This document shows positions 9,981 to 18,816 of a stretch of 64,000 nucleotides of DNA, one piece after another. The DNA comes from Pseudomonas libanensis (lineage in GTDB: Bacteria; Pseudomonadota; Gammaproteobacteria; Pseudomonadales; Pseudomonadaceae): NCBI RefSeq assembly GCF_001439685.1, contig NZ_JYLH01000012.1:62001-126000 (forward strand), written 5' to 3'. The position numbers were made by a program, and so were the translations under genes. The notes under the pieces were generated by a model. The model made no database searches. It was given only the letters and a program-made list of their open reading frames with translations, and was not told the DNA's origin. Every line of letters begins with the position of its first letter. Within the stretch, counting starts at the first letter, position 1.

Positions 9981-11420
9981 ATGTCGCTGTTGATCCGTGG
10001 CGCCACCGTTATTACCCATGATGAAAGTTACCGCGCCGATGTTTTATGCGCAGGCGGTCTAATTCGCGCCATTGGCACGGATCTGGATATACCCGCGGGC
10101 ACTGAATTACTCGATGGCAGCGGCCAATACCTGATGCCGGGTGGCATCGACCCCCATACCCATATGCAACTGCCCTTCATGGGCACGGTGGCCAGTGAAG
10201 ACTTTTTCAGTGGCACGGCGGCGGGTCTGGCCGGTGGCACCACATCGATCATCGACTTCGTGATTCCCAACCCGCAGCAATCGCTGATGGAAGCGTTTCA
10301 CCAGTGGCGCGGCTGGGCAGAGAAGTCCGCCTCCGACTACGGCTTTCATGTGGCAATCACTTGGTGGAGCGAACAGGTACGCGAAGAAATGGCCGAGCTG
10401 GTCAGCCATCACGGCATCAACAGCTTCAAGCATTTCATGGCCTACAAGAATGCGATCATGGCCGCCGACGACACCCTGGTGGCCAGCTTCGAGCGCTGCC
10501 TGGAACTGGGCGCAGTGCCCACCGTACATGCCGAAAACGGCGAGCTGGTGTATCACCTGCAACGCAAGCTGATGGCCCAGGGCATCACCGGGCCGGAAGC
10601 GCATCCGCTGTCGCGCCCATCCCAGGTGGAAGGCGAAGCGGCCAGCCGGGCGATTCGTATTGCCGAGACCATCGGCACGCCACTGTACCTGGTGCATGTG
10701 TCGACCAAGGAAGCGCTGGATGAAATCACCTATGCCCGAGGCAAGGGCCAGGCGGTTTACGGCGAGGTGCTTGCCGGCCACTTGTTGCTGGATGACAGCG
10801 TCTACCAGCACCCCGACTGGCAGACCGCCGCCGGCTATGTGATGAGCCCGCCGTTCCGCCCGCGCGGGCACCAGGAGGCTCTATGGCACGGCCTGCAATC
10901 GGGCAACCTGCACACCACCGCCACCGATCATTGCTGCTTCTGCGCCGAACAAAAAGCCGCCGGGCGCGACGATTTCAGCAAGATCCCCAACGGCACCGCC
11001 GGTATCGAAGACCGCATGGCGCTGCTGTGGCACGAAGGCGTCAACACAGGGCGCCTGTCGATGCAGGAGTTCGTTGCACTGACCTCCACCAACACCGCGA
11101 AGATCTTCAATCTCTACCCACGTAAAGGCGCGGTGCGCGTAGGTGCCGATGCCGACCTGGTGCTGTGGGATCCGCAAGGCACGCGAACCATTTCGGCCAA
11201 GACCCACCATCAGCAGGTCGATTTCAACATCTTCGAAGGCAAGACCGTACGCGGCGTGCCGAGCCACACCATCAGCCAGGGCAAGCTGGTCTGGGCCGAT
11301 GGCGACCTGCGCGCCGAACGTGGCGCCGGGCGCTATGTGGAGCGGCCGGCGTATCCGTCGGTGTTTGAGCAGTTGAGCAAGCGGGCAGCGCTTTCCAAGC
11401 CAGTGGCAGTGAACCGCTAA
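9981..11420 (+). CDS. pydB: Dihydropyrimidinase
   Basis: The 479-residue cyclic amidohydrolase opens 5,6-dihydrouracil or dihydrothymine to N-carbamoyl-beta-amino acids. It shows the metal motif GGIDPHTHMQLP near residue 55, the bridging carbamylated lysine in NSFKHFMAYK (Lys150), metal His residues in TVHAEN and LVHVSTKEA, and the Asp in ATDHCCF. Length and motif order match D-hydantoinases and dihydropyrimidinases. GAGGA lies 7 bases before the ATG. The two dehydrogenase subunits follow after a 145-base gap holding REP sequence. The alternative names hydA and dht are used for the same enzyme. Confidence 0.94.
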   Translation: MSLLIRGATVITHDESYRADVLCAGGLIRAIGTDLDIPAGTELLDGSGQYLMPGGIDPHTHMQLPFMGTVASEDFFSGTAAGLAGGTTSIIDFVIPNPQQSLMEAFHQWRGWAEKSASDYGFHVAITWWSEQVREEMAELVSHHGINSFKHFMAYKNAIMAADDTLVASFERCLELGAVPTVHAENGELVYHLQRKLMAQGITGPEAHPLSRPSQVEGEAASRAIRIAETIGTPLYLVHVSTKEALDEITYARGKGQAVYGEVLAGHLLLDDSVYQHPDWQTAAGYVMSPPFRPRGHQEALWHGLQSGNLHTTATDHCCFCAEQKAAGRDDFSKIPNGTAGIEDRMALLWHEGVNTGRLSMQEFVALTSTNTAKIFNLYPRKGAVRVGADADLVLWDPQGTRTISAKTHHQQVDFNIFEGKTVRGVPSHTISQGKLVWADGDLRAERGAGRYVERPAYPSVFEQLSKRAALSKPVAVNR

Positions 11421-11427
11421 ACCCTTT

Positions 11428-11502
11428 CGCGAGCAAGCCCGCTCCCACATTTGATCGAGTTCACATAGATCCAGTGTGGGAGGGGGCCTGCCCCCGATGA
11501 GG
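11428..11502. repeat. Two REP-like cores of different type
   Basis: A core CGCGAGCAAGCCCGCTCCCAC (11428-11448, inverted sense) is followed by GTGGGAGGGGGCCTGC (11476-11491, direct sense, one mismatch to the usual 16-mer). The two arms come from different REP subfamilies, so this is a mixed, possibly decayed pair inside the pyd transcript. Confidence 0.7.
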
Positions 11503-11565
11503 CCAGTACAGGCAACAAAAATGCCCACTTAGAGGCAATCCAAAAAAAACCGTGAGGCCATCACC

Positions 11566-12933
11566 GTGATCCAGACCCTGACCCACCTCCCCCATCCCCG
11601 CGAAGACGGGGCCACCCTCGCCAGCCAATTCACCGACCTGGCACCACCCCTCAACGCCCGCCAGGCCCAACTGGAAGCCTCGCGCTGCCTGTACTGCTAC
11701 GACGCGCCTTGTGTGAATGCGTGCCCCAGCGAGATCGACATTCCGTCGTTCATCCGCAATATCCACACCGACAACGTCCAGGGTGCCGCGCAGAAAATCC
11801 TTTCGGCCAACATCCTCGGCGGCAGTTGCGCCCGGGTCTGCCCGACGGAGATCCTTTGCCAGCAAGCCTGCGTGCGTAACAACGCCGAAGAATGCGCTCC
11901 GGTGCTGATCGGCCTGTTGCAACGCTACGCCATCGACAACGCGCACTTCAACGAACACCCGTTCCAGCGCGCCGCGCCCACCGGCAAACGCATCGCCGTG
12001 GTCGGCGCCGGGCCGGCGGGCCTGGCCTGTGCCCATCGTGCCGCATTGCACGGCCATGACGTGGTGATTTTCGAGGCCCGGGAAAAAGCCGGTGGCCTGA
12101 ACGAATACGGGATCGCCAAGTACAAACTGGTGGATGATTTTGCCCAAAAGGAACTGGATTTCCTCCTGCAGATCGGCGGCATCGAAATCCGCCACGGCCA
12201 GCGCCTGGGCGACAACCTGAGCTTGAGCGAACTGCACCAGCAGTTCGATTCGGTGTTCCTCGGCCTCGGCCTGGCGGCCAGCAAACAGCTCGGTTTACCC
12301 CACGAAGACGCCCCGGGCCTACTCGCCGCCACCGACTACATCCGCGAACTGCGCCAGGCCGATGACCTCAGCCAATTGCCCCTGGCCGACCGCTGCCTCG
12401 TACTCGGCGCCGGCAATACCGCCATCGACATGGCCGTGCAAATGGCCCGCCTCGGTGCCCGGGATGTGAACCTTGTGTACCGCCGCGGCTTGGCGGACAT
12501 GGGCGCGACCCACCACGAACAGGACATCGCCAAGGCCAATCAAGTGCGGCTGTTGACCTGGGCCCAACCCGAGGAAGTGTTGCTCGACGATCAGGGACGC
12601 GTAAGCGGCATGCGTTTCGCCCGCACCCGCCTGGACAACGGGCGCCTGCAGCCCACTGGCGAAACCTTCGAGCTGGCCGCCGACGCAATCTTCAAGGCCA
12701 TCGGCCAAGGGTTTGACGGCGACGCGCTGCACGATCCATTGGCCCAGCAACTGCACCGCGTGGGCGAGCGCATCTTCGTCGACGAACAGTTGCGCACCAG
12801 CATCCCTGGCGTGTATGCCGGCGGTGATTGCGTCAGCCTCGGCCAGGACCTCACCGTCCAGGCCGTGCAACATGGCAAGCTGGCCGCCGAGGCCATGCAC
12901 GCCCAACTCATGCTGAATGTGGAGGCTGCGTAA
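11566..12933 (+). CDS. preT: NAD(P)-dependent dihydropyrimidine dehydrogenase, flavin/FeS subunit (PreT/PydX)
   Basis: The 455-residue protein is the glutamate-synthase-small-chain-like subunit that passes electrons between NAD(P)H, FAD and FeS clusters and the pyrimidine-reducing partner. N-terminal cysteines (CLYCYDAPCVNACP and CARVCPTEILCQQAC) bind two [4Fe-4S] clusters. An FAD-type Rossmann motif VVGAGPAGLACAH lies near residue 145 and an NAD(P) motif VLGAGNTAIDMA near 280. The start is a GTG with GTGAGG upstream. Its TAA overlaps the next ATG (TAATG), so the two subunits are translationally coupled. Confidence 0.92.
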   Translation: MIQTLTHLPHPREDGATLASQFTDLAPPLNARQAQLEASRCLYCYDAPCVNACPSEIDIPSFIRNIHTDNVQGAAQKILSANILGGSCARVCPTEILCQQACVRNNAEECAPVLIGLLQRYAIDNAHFNEHPFQRAAPTGKRIAVVGAGPAGLACAHRAALHGHDVVIFEAREKAGGLNEYGIAKYKLVDDFAQKELDFLLQIGGIEIRHGQRLGDNLSLSELHQQFDSVFLGLGLAASKQLGLPHEDAPGLLAATDYIRELRQADDLSQLPLADRCLVLGAGNTAIDMAVQMARLGARDVNLVYRRGLADMGATHHEQDIAKANQVRLLTWAQPEEVLLDDQGRVSGMRFARTRLDNGRLQPTGETFELAADAIFKAIGQGFDGDALHDPLAQQLHRVGERIFVDEQLRTSIPGVYAGGDCVSLGQDLTVQAVQHGKLAAEAMHAQLMLNVEAA

Positions 12934-14207
12934 TGGCCGATCTCTCGATAGTATTCGCCGGTATCAAGGCCCCCAATCCATTCTGGCTGGCCTCCGCGCC
13001 ACCCACCGACAAAGCCTATAACGTGGTCCGCGCCTTCGAAGCCGGCTGGGGCGGCGTGGTGTGGAAAACCCTGGGGGAAGACCCCGCGGCGGTCAACGTG
13101 TCGTCGCGTTACTCAGCGCATTACGGGGCCAATCGCGAAGTGCTGGGCATCAACAATATCGAACTGATCACCGACCGTTCCCTGGAGATCAACCTGCGGG
13201 AAATCACCCAGGTCAAAAAGGACTGGCCCGACCGTGCGCTGATCGTATCGCTGATGGTGCCGTGCGTTGAAGAATCCTGGAAAAACATCCTGCCCCTGGT
13301 GGAGGCCACCGGCTGCGACGGCATTGAACTGAACTTCGGCTGCCCCCACGGCATGCCCGAACGCGGCATGGGCGCCGCCGTCGGCCAGGTGCCGGAGTAT
13401 GTGGAGCAAGTAACGCGCTGGTGCAAGACCTACTGTTCGTTGCCAGTGATCGTCAAGCTCACGCCGAACATCACCGACATCCGCGTGGCGGCGCGGGCAG
13501 CGTATCGCGGTGGTGCGGATGCGGTGTCGCTGATCAATACCATCAACTCCATTACCAGCGTGGATCTGGAGCGCATGGTCGCCCTGCCGATGGTCGGCAC
13601 CCAGAGCACCCATGGTGGTTACTGCGGCTCGGCGGTGAAGCCGATTGCCTTGAACATGGTGGCTGAAATTGCCCGTGACCCACAGACCCAGGGCCTGCCG
13701 ATCTGCGGTATCGGCGGTATAGGCAACTGGCGCGATGCCGCGGAGTTCGTCGCTTTGGGCTGCGGCGCGGTGCAGGTGTGCACAGCGGCGATGCTGCATG
13801 GGTTTCGCATCGTTGAGGAGATGAAGGATGGCTTGTCGCGGTGGATGGACAGCCAGGGCTATACCAGCCTGCAGGCATTTTCCGGGCGGGCGGTGGGCAA
13901 TACCACGGACTGGAAGTACCTGGATATCAACTACCAAGTCATCGCCAAGATTGACCAAGCGGCCTGCATTGGCTGTGGGCGTTGTCATATTGCCTGTGAG
14001 GATACCTCGCACCAGGCCATTGCCAGCCTGAAGCAGGCGGACGGCACGCATAAGTATCAAGTGATCGATGATGAGTGCGTGGGCTGCAACCTGTGCCAGA
14101 TCACCTGCCCGGTGGCGGACTGTATCGAGATGGTGCCGATGGATACGGGCAAGCCGTTTTTGAATTGGACCCAGGATCCGCGTAATCCGTATCGGGAAGC
14201 TGTGTAG
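12933..14207 (+). CDS. preA: Dihydropyrimidine dehydrogenase catalytic subunit (PreA/PydA)
   Basis: The 424-residue FMN enzyme reduces uracil and thymine to the 5,6-dihydro forms, the first step of the reductive pathway. The dihydroorotate-dehydrogenase-like barrel carries the active-site Cys in FGCPHGMPERGMG near residue 133. The C-terminus holds a 2[4Fe-4S] ferredoxin domain (CIGCGRCHIAC and CVGCNLCQITC). The ATG overlaps the preceding stop codon; an upstream in-frame ATG at 12828 lies inside preT and is not used. Together with preT it equals the fused mammalian DPD split into two chains. Confidence 0.94.
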   Translation: MADLSIVFAGIKAPNPFWLASAPPTDKAYNVVRAFEAGWGGVVWKTLGEDPAAVNVSSRYSAHYGANREVLGINNIELITDRSLEINLREITQVKKDWPDRALIVSLMVPCVEESWKNILPLVEATGCDGIELNFGCPHGMPERGMGAAVGQVPEYVEQVTRWCKTYCSLPVIVKLTPNITDIRVAARAAYRGGADAVSLINTINSITSVDLERMVALPMVGTQSTHGGYCGSAVKPIALNMVAEIARDPQTQGLPICGIGGIGNWRDAAEFVALGCGAVQVCTAAMLHGFRIVEEMKDGLSRWMDSQGYTSLQAFSGRAVGNTTDWKYLDINYQVIAKIDQAACIGCGRCHIACEDTSHQAIASLKQADGTHKYQVIDDECVGCNLCQITCPVADCIEMVPMDTGKPFLNWTQDPRNPYREAV

Positions 14208-14215
14208 CCTTTAGA

Positions 14216-14309
14216 CCGCTATCGCAGGCAAGCCAGCTCCCACAGTTGACCGCATTTTGTCTGAAGGAATGCAATCGAATGTGAGAGCTGGCTTGCCTGC
14301 GATGGGGCC
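14216..14309. repeat. REPIN of the GCAGGCAAGCCAGCTCCCAC subfamily
   Basis: The inverted arms are CGCAGGCAAGCCAGCTCCCAC (ending 14243) and GTGAGAGCTGGCTTGCCTGCG (14281-14301, one mismatch). It lies between the convergent ends of preA and the TetR gene. The same subfamily occurs at 61995-62080. Confidence 0.85.
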
Positions 14310-14328
14310 CTCAGCCTCACCACAAAGC

Positions 14329-14949
14329 TCAAGGCTCCAACCCAATCCCCCGCAAAATCACACTGGTTACCGTCTGGATCGCCTTCTCGAACTGCATGTC
14401 CGACAACGGCTGGTGGTCGTTCAGGATCTTCACCTGGTGGTCAAAGTCGGCATAGTGCTGGGTCGAGGCCCAGATCATATACAGCAGGCTCGAAGGCTCC
14501 ACCGGCAGGATGCGTTTGTCTTCCACCCATTGGCGAATCTTCGCCTCCTTCATCTTGGCCCAGTCGTACAGGCTTTCATCCAATGCCTCACCGAGGGTCG
14601 GCGCGCCGTGGATGATTTCATTGGCCCAGACCTTGGAGCCATAGGGTCGCGTCCGCGAGCGCTGCATCTTGGCGCGGATATAACTGCTGAGCACCACCCG
14701 CGGGTCGTCGAAGGTCTCGAAGCTCAGGGCGTCCTGCTTCCACAGCTCGAGCAGGTCGAACAGCACCGCGCTGTACAGCTCGCTCTTGGTGGTGAAGTAG
14801 TAATGCAGGTTAGAGCGCGGCAGTTGCACCTCTTCGGCGATGTCGGCCATGGCGGTGCTGCCATAGCCTTTTTCGGCGAAGACTTTTTCTGCGGCCAACA
14901 GGATTTTCTCGACGTTGACTCGACGAATTCCACTCTTGTGATTGCCCAT
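14329..14949 (-). CDS. TetR family regulator, RutR-like
   Basis: The 206-residue protein has an N-terminal TetR helix-turn-helix (KILLAAEKVFAEKGY through LPRSNLHYYFTTKSELY, residues 14-60) and a C-terminal ligand domain of the YcdC/RutR kind (PYGSKVWANEIIHGAP). The ATG at 14949 is preceded by AGGGAG; the frame stays open to 15528 but that extension is antisense to copC. It sits at the end of the pyrimidine cluster, convergent with preA, and is the likely pyrimidine-responsive repressor. RutR of E. coli senses uracil; the same ligand here is inference. Confidence 0.87.
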   Translation of the reverse strand: MGNHKSGIRRVNVEKILLAAEKVFAEKGYGSTAMADIAEEVQLPRSNLHYYFTTKSELYSAVLFDLLELWKQDALSFETFDDPRVVLSSYIRAKMQRSRTRPYGSKVWANEIIHGAPTLGEALDESLYDWAKMKEAKIRQWVEDKRILPVEPSSLLYMIWASTQHYADFDHQVKILNDHQPLSDMQFEKAIQTVTSVILRGIGLEP

Positions 14950-15064
14950 AAGGGCTCCCTGACAACAACACGGCCTAAAGACTACCATCGGCTCTAGATC
15001 GGGGCGACAGGCGCGGTGCAAACTTCGTACACTGCTTGTCCTTCCCATTGATTGGTATTGAACA

Positions 15065-15430
15065 ATGTTGATCAAGAAAGCCCTGACCATCGTCACTTTG
15101 CTGGCATCCCTGCTGGGCGCTTCGGCAGCGTTTGCCCACGCCCACCTCAAGAGTGCAGAACCTGCGCCCGACAGCAGCGTCGCCTCGCCGAAAGCCCTGC
15201 GCCTGACCTTTACCGAGGGCGTCGAAGCCACCTTTACCAAAGTATCCCTGAGCAAGGACGGCACCGAAGTCGCCATCAAGGGCCTGCAAACCCCGGACGC
15301 CGACAAGAAAGTCCTGGTGGTGACGCCCGCTGCACCGCTCGCGGCTGGCACGTACAAAGTCGTGTGGAACGCCGTGTCGGTCGACACCCACAAGAGCAAC
15401 GGCGAATACAGCTTCAAGGTCGGCCAATAA
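15065..15430 (+). CDS. copC: CopC periplasmic copper-binding protein
   Basis: The 121-residue periplasmic protein has a signal peptide (about residues 1-24, SAAFAHA) and a beta-sandwich CopC domain. The mature N-terminus carries HAHLKSAEP, and the C-terminal VDTHKSNGEYSF supplies the Asp and His of the Cu(II) site. No Met-rich loop is present, so it should be a Cu(II)-only CopC rather than the two-site P. syringae form. copD follows 3 bases after its stop. The ribosome site is weak. Confidence 0.92.
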   Translation: MLIKKALTIVTLLASLLGASAAFAHAHLKSAEPAPDSSVASPKALRLTFTEGVEATFTKVSLSKDGTEVAIKGLQTPDADKKVLVVTPAAPLAAGTYKVVWNAVSVDTHKSNGEYSFKVGQ

Positions 15431-15433
15431 CCC

Positions 15434-16291
15434 ATGGCAACGCTGCTGGTGCTGTGCCGTTTCCTGCATTTTGTAGTGGTGCTGATGATGTTCGGGGCCT
15501 GGGTGTTCAGGCCCTGGCTGCTCGGCACTCAAAGGCAGCCGGCACTGGACCGGCAATTGCTGCGCATCACCCGTGGCCTGGCCTGGGTGGGGCTCGGTTC
15601 CGGCCTGGTGTGGTTGCTGTTGATCACTGCCAGCATGGCCGGCAGTTGGGACGCAGCGCTGCAACCGGCCACCGTCCAACTGGTGCTGGGCAAGACCTTC
15701 TTCGGCCAGGTGTGGGCCTGGCATCTGCTGCTGAACCTGCTGCTGGTGATCGCGCTGATCAAGCCCTGGCCAGCCTTGCGCCTGCCATTGATCGCCCTGC
15801 TGCTGGCGACCCTGGCCCCTGTTGGCCATGGCGCCATGCTCGATGGGCTGAGTGGGCAATTGCTGATCCTCAACCAGGTGGTGCACCTGCTGTGCGTAGG
15901 AGCCTGGCTGGGTGGGTTGCTGGTTCTGGTGCTGATCCTCAGACACGCGCAAGAGCACCGGTTGGAGCCGATTCTGCGCCGCTTCAGCGGCGTGGGTTAT
16001 GGCCTGGTTGCAGGCTTGCTGGTAACCGGCTTGATCAACGTGCGCGTGCTCACCGGGCAACTGTGGCCCACGCCGTTGTTCAGTGGTTTTGCCCTGATTC
16101 TGTTGATCAAGGTGATGCTGGTGCTGGGCATGTTGGCACTGGCGCTGCTGAACCGGTTGCGCCTTGATCGCTGCGAACAGCGGCTGGGCAGCTTGAAGGC
16201 CAGTGTGATGGTGGAATGGCTGCTGGGAGTCTGTGCAGTAGCCGCCGTTTCACTCCTTGGCACCCTGCCGCCGATGGTCCTGGCGGGATAA
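15434..16291 (+). CDS. copD: CopD inner-membrane copper protein
   Basis: The 285-residue integral membrane protein has about eight hydrophobic segments and the CopD signature of conserved His in membrane helices (RFLHFVVVLMMFGAWVFRP near the start; QVVHLLCVGAWLGGL mid-protein). CopCD together are associated with copper import or delivery across the inner membrane. It sits 3 bases after copC and is clearly co-transcribed. No copAB or copRS lies nearby. Confidence 0.9.
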   Translation: MATLLVLCRFLHFVVVLMMFGAWVFRPWLLGTQRQPALDRQLLRITRGLAWVGLGSGLVWLLLITASMAGSWDAALQPATVQLVLGKTFFGQVWAWHLLLNLLLVIALIKPWPALRLPLIALLLATLAPVGHGAMLDGLSGQLLILNQVVHLLCVGAWLGGLLVLVLILRHAQEHRLEPILRRFSGVGYGLVAGLLVTGLINVRVLTGQLWPTPLFSGFALILLIKVMLVLGMLALALLNRLRLDRCEQRLGSLKASVMVEWLLGVCAVAAVSLLGTLPPMVLAG

Positions 16292-16351
16292 AAAACCAAG
16301 TCTGACTCCCTCCCACATTAACCCTGCCCGCTTTAAATCAGGCCACACGCA

Positions 16352-16429
16352 GTCATCGTATAACTTCTGCTTGACACACCCCGAAAACCCCGCAAATATC
16401 CCGCTCAATGTTGTACGACGACGTATAAC
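16352..16429. promoter_or_regulatory. Candidate operators upstream of the OprD porin gene
   Basis: Two related sites lie in the 174-base gap before the porin gene. One is GTTATACGATGAC read on the minus strand (16352-16364). The other is GTTGTACGACGAC (16410-16422), part of a 20-bp imperfect palindrome GTTGTACGACGACGTATAAC (16410-16429; 8 of 10 arm positions match). They share 11 of 13 bases. A related site precedes the uronate dehydrogenase gene at 17931. The form fits a GntR/FCD-type regulator, but none is encoded in the window. Confidence 0.55.
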
Positions 16430-16465
16430 AAAAAATAAAAACAACAAAAGAAAGGGAGCCTCACT

Positions 16466-17728
16466 GTGAGTCAATTCGCCCGCAATTCCTCCTCGTGCCT
16501 CGGACTTATCGGTCTCGGTGGCCTGGCGCTGACCCTGCCCCTCGCTACCAATGCCGAAGGCTTCATCGAAGATGCCAAGGCCACGCTCAACCTGCGCAAC
16601 GCCTACTTCAACCGCAATTTCACCAACCCCACCAACCCCCAGGGCAAGGCCGAAGAGTGGACGCAGAACTTCATTCTCGACGCCAAGTCTGGCTTTACCC
16701 AAGGCACCGTGGGCTTCGGGATCGATGTACTGGGCCTGTATTCGCAAAAACTCGATGGCGGCAAAGGCACCGCCGGCACCCAGCTGCTGCCGGTGCATGA
16801 GGATGGCCGCCCCGCCGATAACTTCGGCCGCCTGGGCGTGGCGCTGAAGACCAAACTGTCGAAGACCGAATTGAAGGTGGGCGAATGGATGCCGGTGCTG
16901 CCGATCCTGCGTTCCGATGATGGCCGTTCCCTGCCCCAGACCTTCCGTGGCGGCCAGGTCACGTCCAATGAGATCGCCGGCCTGACCCTTTACGGCGGCC
17001 AGTTTCGCGGCAACAGCCCGCGCAACGACGCGAGCATGGAAGATATGTTCATGAACGGCAAAGCCGCCTTCACCTCGGACCGTTTCAACTTCGGTGGCGG
17101 CGAATACACCTTCAATGACAAACGCACCCAGGTTGGCCTGTGGTACGCCGAACTCACCGATATCTACCAGCAGCAATACCTCAACCTCACCCACAGCCAA
17201 CCCGTGGGCGACTGGACCCTGGGCGCCAACCTCGGCTTCTTCAACGGCAAGGAAGACGGCAGCGCCCTGGCCGGTGACCTGGATAACAAGACCGTGTCCG
17301 CCCTGCTCTCAGCCAGATACAACGGCCACACCTTCTACGTCGGCCTGCAGAAGCTCACCGGCGACAGCGTGTGGATGCGCGTCAACGGCACCAGTGGCGG
17401 CACCCTGGCCAACGACAGCTATAACGCCAGCTACGACAACGCCAAGGAAAAATCCTGGCAGTTGCGCCATGACTTCAACTTCGTGGTGCTCGGCGTCCCC
17501 GGGCTGACCCTGATGAACCGCTATATCAGTGGCAGTAACGTGCACACCGGGGCGATCACCGATGGCAAGGAATGGGGGCGTGAATCGGAGCTGGCTTACA
17601 CGGTGCAGAGCGGTGCGTTGAAGAACCTCAACGTGAAGTGGCGCAATTCGACGATGCGGCGCGATTTCAGCAATAACGAGTTTGATGAGAACCGAATATT
17701 TGTCAGCTATCCGATTTCACTGCTCTAA
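16466..17728 (+). CDS. OprD family outer membrane porin, probably for uronates or aldarates
   Basis: The 420-residue OprD-type porin has a signal peptide ending near LATNAEG, the family's N-terminal GFIEDAKATLNLRNAYFNR, alternating beta-strand pattern, and a C-terminal FVSYPISLL ending in hydrophobic residues. The start is GTG with AAAGGGAG upstream. It precedes the uronate catabolic and TRAP uptake genes and shares a putative operator motif with them, which suggests it admits galacturonate, glucuronate or aldaric acids. Exact substrate cannot be read from sequence. Confidence 0.9.
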   Translation: MSQFARNSSSCLGLIGLGGLALTLPLATNAEGFIEDAKATLNLRNAYFNRNFTNPTNPQGKAEEWTQNFILDAKSGFTQGTVGFGIDVLGLYSQKLDGGKGTAGTQLLPVHEDGRPADNFGRLGVALKTKLSKTELKVGEWMPVLPILRSDDGRSLPQTFRGGQVTSNEIAGLTLYGGQFRGNSPRNDASMEDMFMNGKAAFTSDRFNFGGGEYTFNDKRTQVGLWYAELTDIYQQQYLNLTHSQPVGDWTLGANLGFFNGKEDGSALAGDLDNKTVSALLSARYNGHTFYVGLQKLTGDSVWMRVNGTSGGTLANDSYNASYDNAKEKSWQLRHDFNFVVLGVPGLTLMNRYISGSNVHTGAITDGKEWGRESELAYTVQSGALKNLNVKWRNSTMRRDFSNNEFDENRIFVSYPISLL

Positions 17729-17765
17729 AGACCGCAGATGGTCTGTCAGCCACTGCACTACCACT

Positions 17766-17865
17766 GTGGGAGGGGGCTTGCCCCCGATGAGGAAGTGTCT
17801 GGAAATACATTCTTCGCTGACCCACCGCCATCGGGGCAGGTTGAATCGTCGCACGCCCCTCCTAC
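17766..17865. repeat. REPIN with variant right arm
   Basis: The left arm GTGGGAGGGGGCTTGC starts at 17766. The right arm (CATCGGGGCAGG then CCCCTCCTAC) carries the insertion GAATCGTCGCAC (17843-17854) also found in the element at 6454-6555. It separates the porin gene from the uronate dehydrogenase gene. Confidence 0.82.
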
Positions 17866-17930
17866 ATGTGATCTCACTCGTCTGGAAGGGCGTTGACAAC
17901 ACAGGGAATCCCTAACACTATTTCGACATA

Positions 17931-17943
17931 GTCATACGACAAC
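17931..17943 (-). promoter_or_regulatory. Candidate operator upstream of uronate dehydrogenase
   Basis: Read on the minus strand the site is GTTGTCGTATGAC, 9 of 13 bases matching GTTGTACGACGAC upstream of the porin gene. It lies 24 bases before the dehydrogenase ATG, a position suited to repression. Confidence 0.45.
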
Positions 17944-17967
17944 CTACAACAAAAATCTGGAATGCCC

Positions 17968-18786
17968 ATGACCACCACAACGCCCGCTCCCTTCAACCGC
18001 CTACTGCTCACCGGCGCCGCCGGCGGCCTCGGCAAAGTCCTGCGCGAACGCATGCGCCCTTACGCCAAGGTACTGCGCCTGTCGGATATCGCCGACATGG
18101 CCGCCGCTGCCGGCGCTCATGAAGAAGTACAGCCCTGCGACCTCGCCGATAAACAAGCCGTGCACCACTTGGTGGAAGGCGTCGACGCCATCCTGCACTT
18201 TGGCGGCGTATCGGTGGAGCGCTCCTTCGAAGAAGTCCTCGGCGCCAATATCAGCGGTATTTTCCATATCTACGAAGCTGCCCGCCGCCATGGGGTCAAG
18301 CGTGTGATCTTCGCCAGCTCCAACCATGTGATCGGCTTCTACAAGCAGGGCGAACAACTCGACGCCCACTCCCCGCGCCGTCCGGACAGCTACTACGGCC
18401 TGTCCAAATCCTACGGCGAAGACATGGCCAGCTTCTACTTCGACCGCTACGGCATCGAGACCGTGAGCATCCGCATCGGCTCCTCGTTCCCGCAACCCCA
18501 GAACCGCCGGATGATGCACACCTGGCTGAGCTTCGATGACCTGACCCAGTTGCTCGAACGCGCGCTGTATACGCCCAATGTCGGCCACACCGTGGTGTAC
18601 GGCATGTCGGCCAACCTCGACACCTGGTGGGACAACCGCTACGCCGCGCACTTGGGCTTTGCGCCCAAGGACAGCTCCGAAGTGTTCCGCGCCCAGGTCG
18701 AAACCCAGCCGCCAGTGGCCGCCGATGACCCGGCCGCGGTCTACCAGGGCGGGGCCTTTTGCGCGGCAGGGCCGTTCGGTGACTGA
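17968..18786 (+). CDS. udh: Uronate dehydrogenase
   Basis: The 272-residue NAD-dependent short-chain-type enzyme oxidises D-galacturonate and D-glucuronate to the aldaro-lactone, the first step of the oxidative uronate pathway. It has the Rossmann motif TGAAGGLGKVLRE at the N-terminus, the active-site FASSNH and YYGLSKSYGED (Tyr and Lys), and the family's C-terminal substrate loop (RIGSSFPQPQNRRM). An ATG at 17962 is also in frame, but TCTGGA is better spaced for 17968, which also gives the typical MTTT start. It is followed by the lactonase gene. Confidence 0.93.
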   Translation: MTTTTPAPFNRLLLTGAAGGLGKVLRERMRPYAKVLRLSDIADMAAAAGAHEEVQPCDLADKQAVHHLVEGVDAILHFGGVSVERSFEEVLGANISGIFHIYEAARRHGVKRVIFASSNHVIGFYKQGEQLDAHSPRRPDSYYGLSKSYGEDMASFYFDRYGIETVSIRIGSSFPQPQNRRMMHTWLSFDDLTQLLERALYTPNVGHTVVYGMSANLDTWWDNRYAAHLGFAPKDSSEVFRAQVETQPPVAADDPAAVYQGGAFCAAGPFGD

Positions 18787-18816
18787 GTGCACAGCAACCC
18801 AAGGGAATGAGTGGCC

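Noticed and set aside
14950..15528. N-terminal extension of the TetR gene to 399 residues
   Set aside because: The extension is antisense to copC; the proper start with AGGGAG and a standard TetR N-terminus is at 14949.
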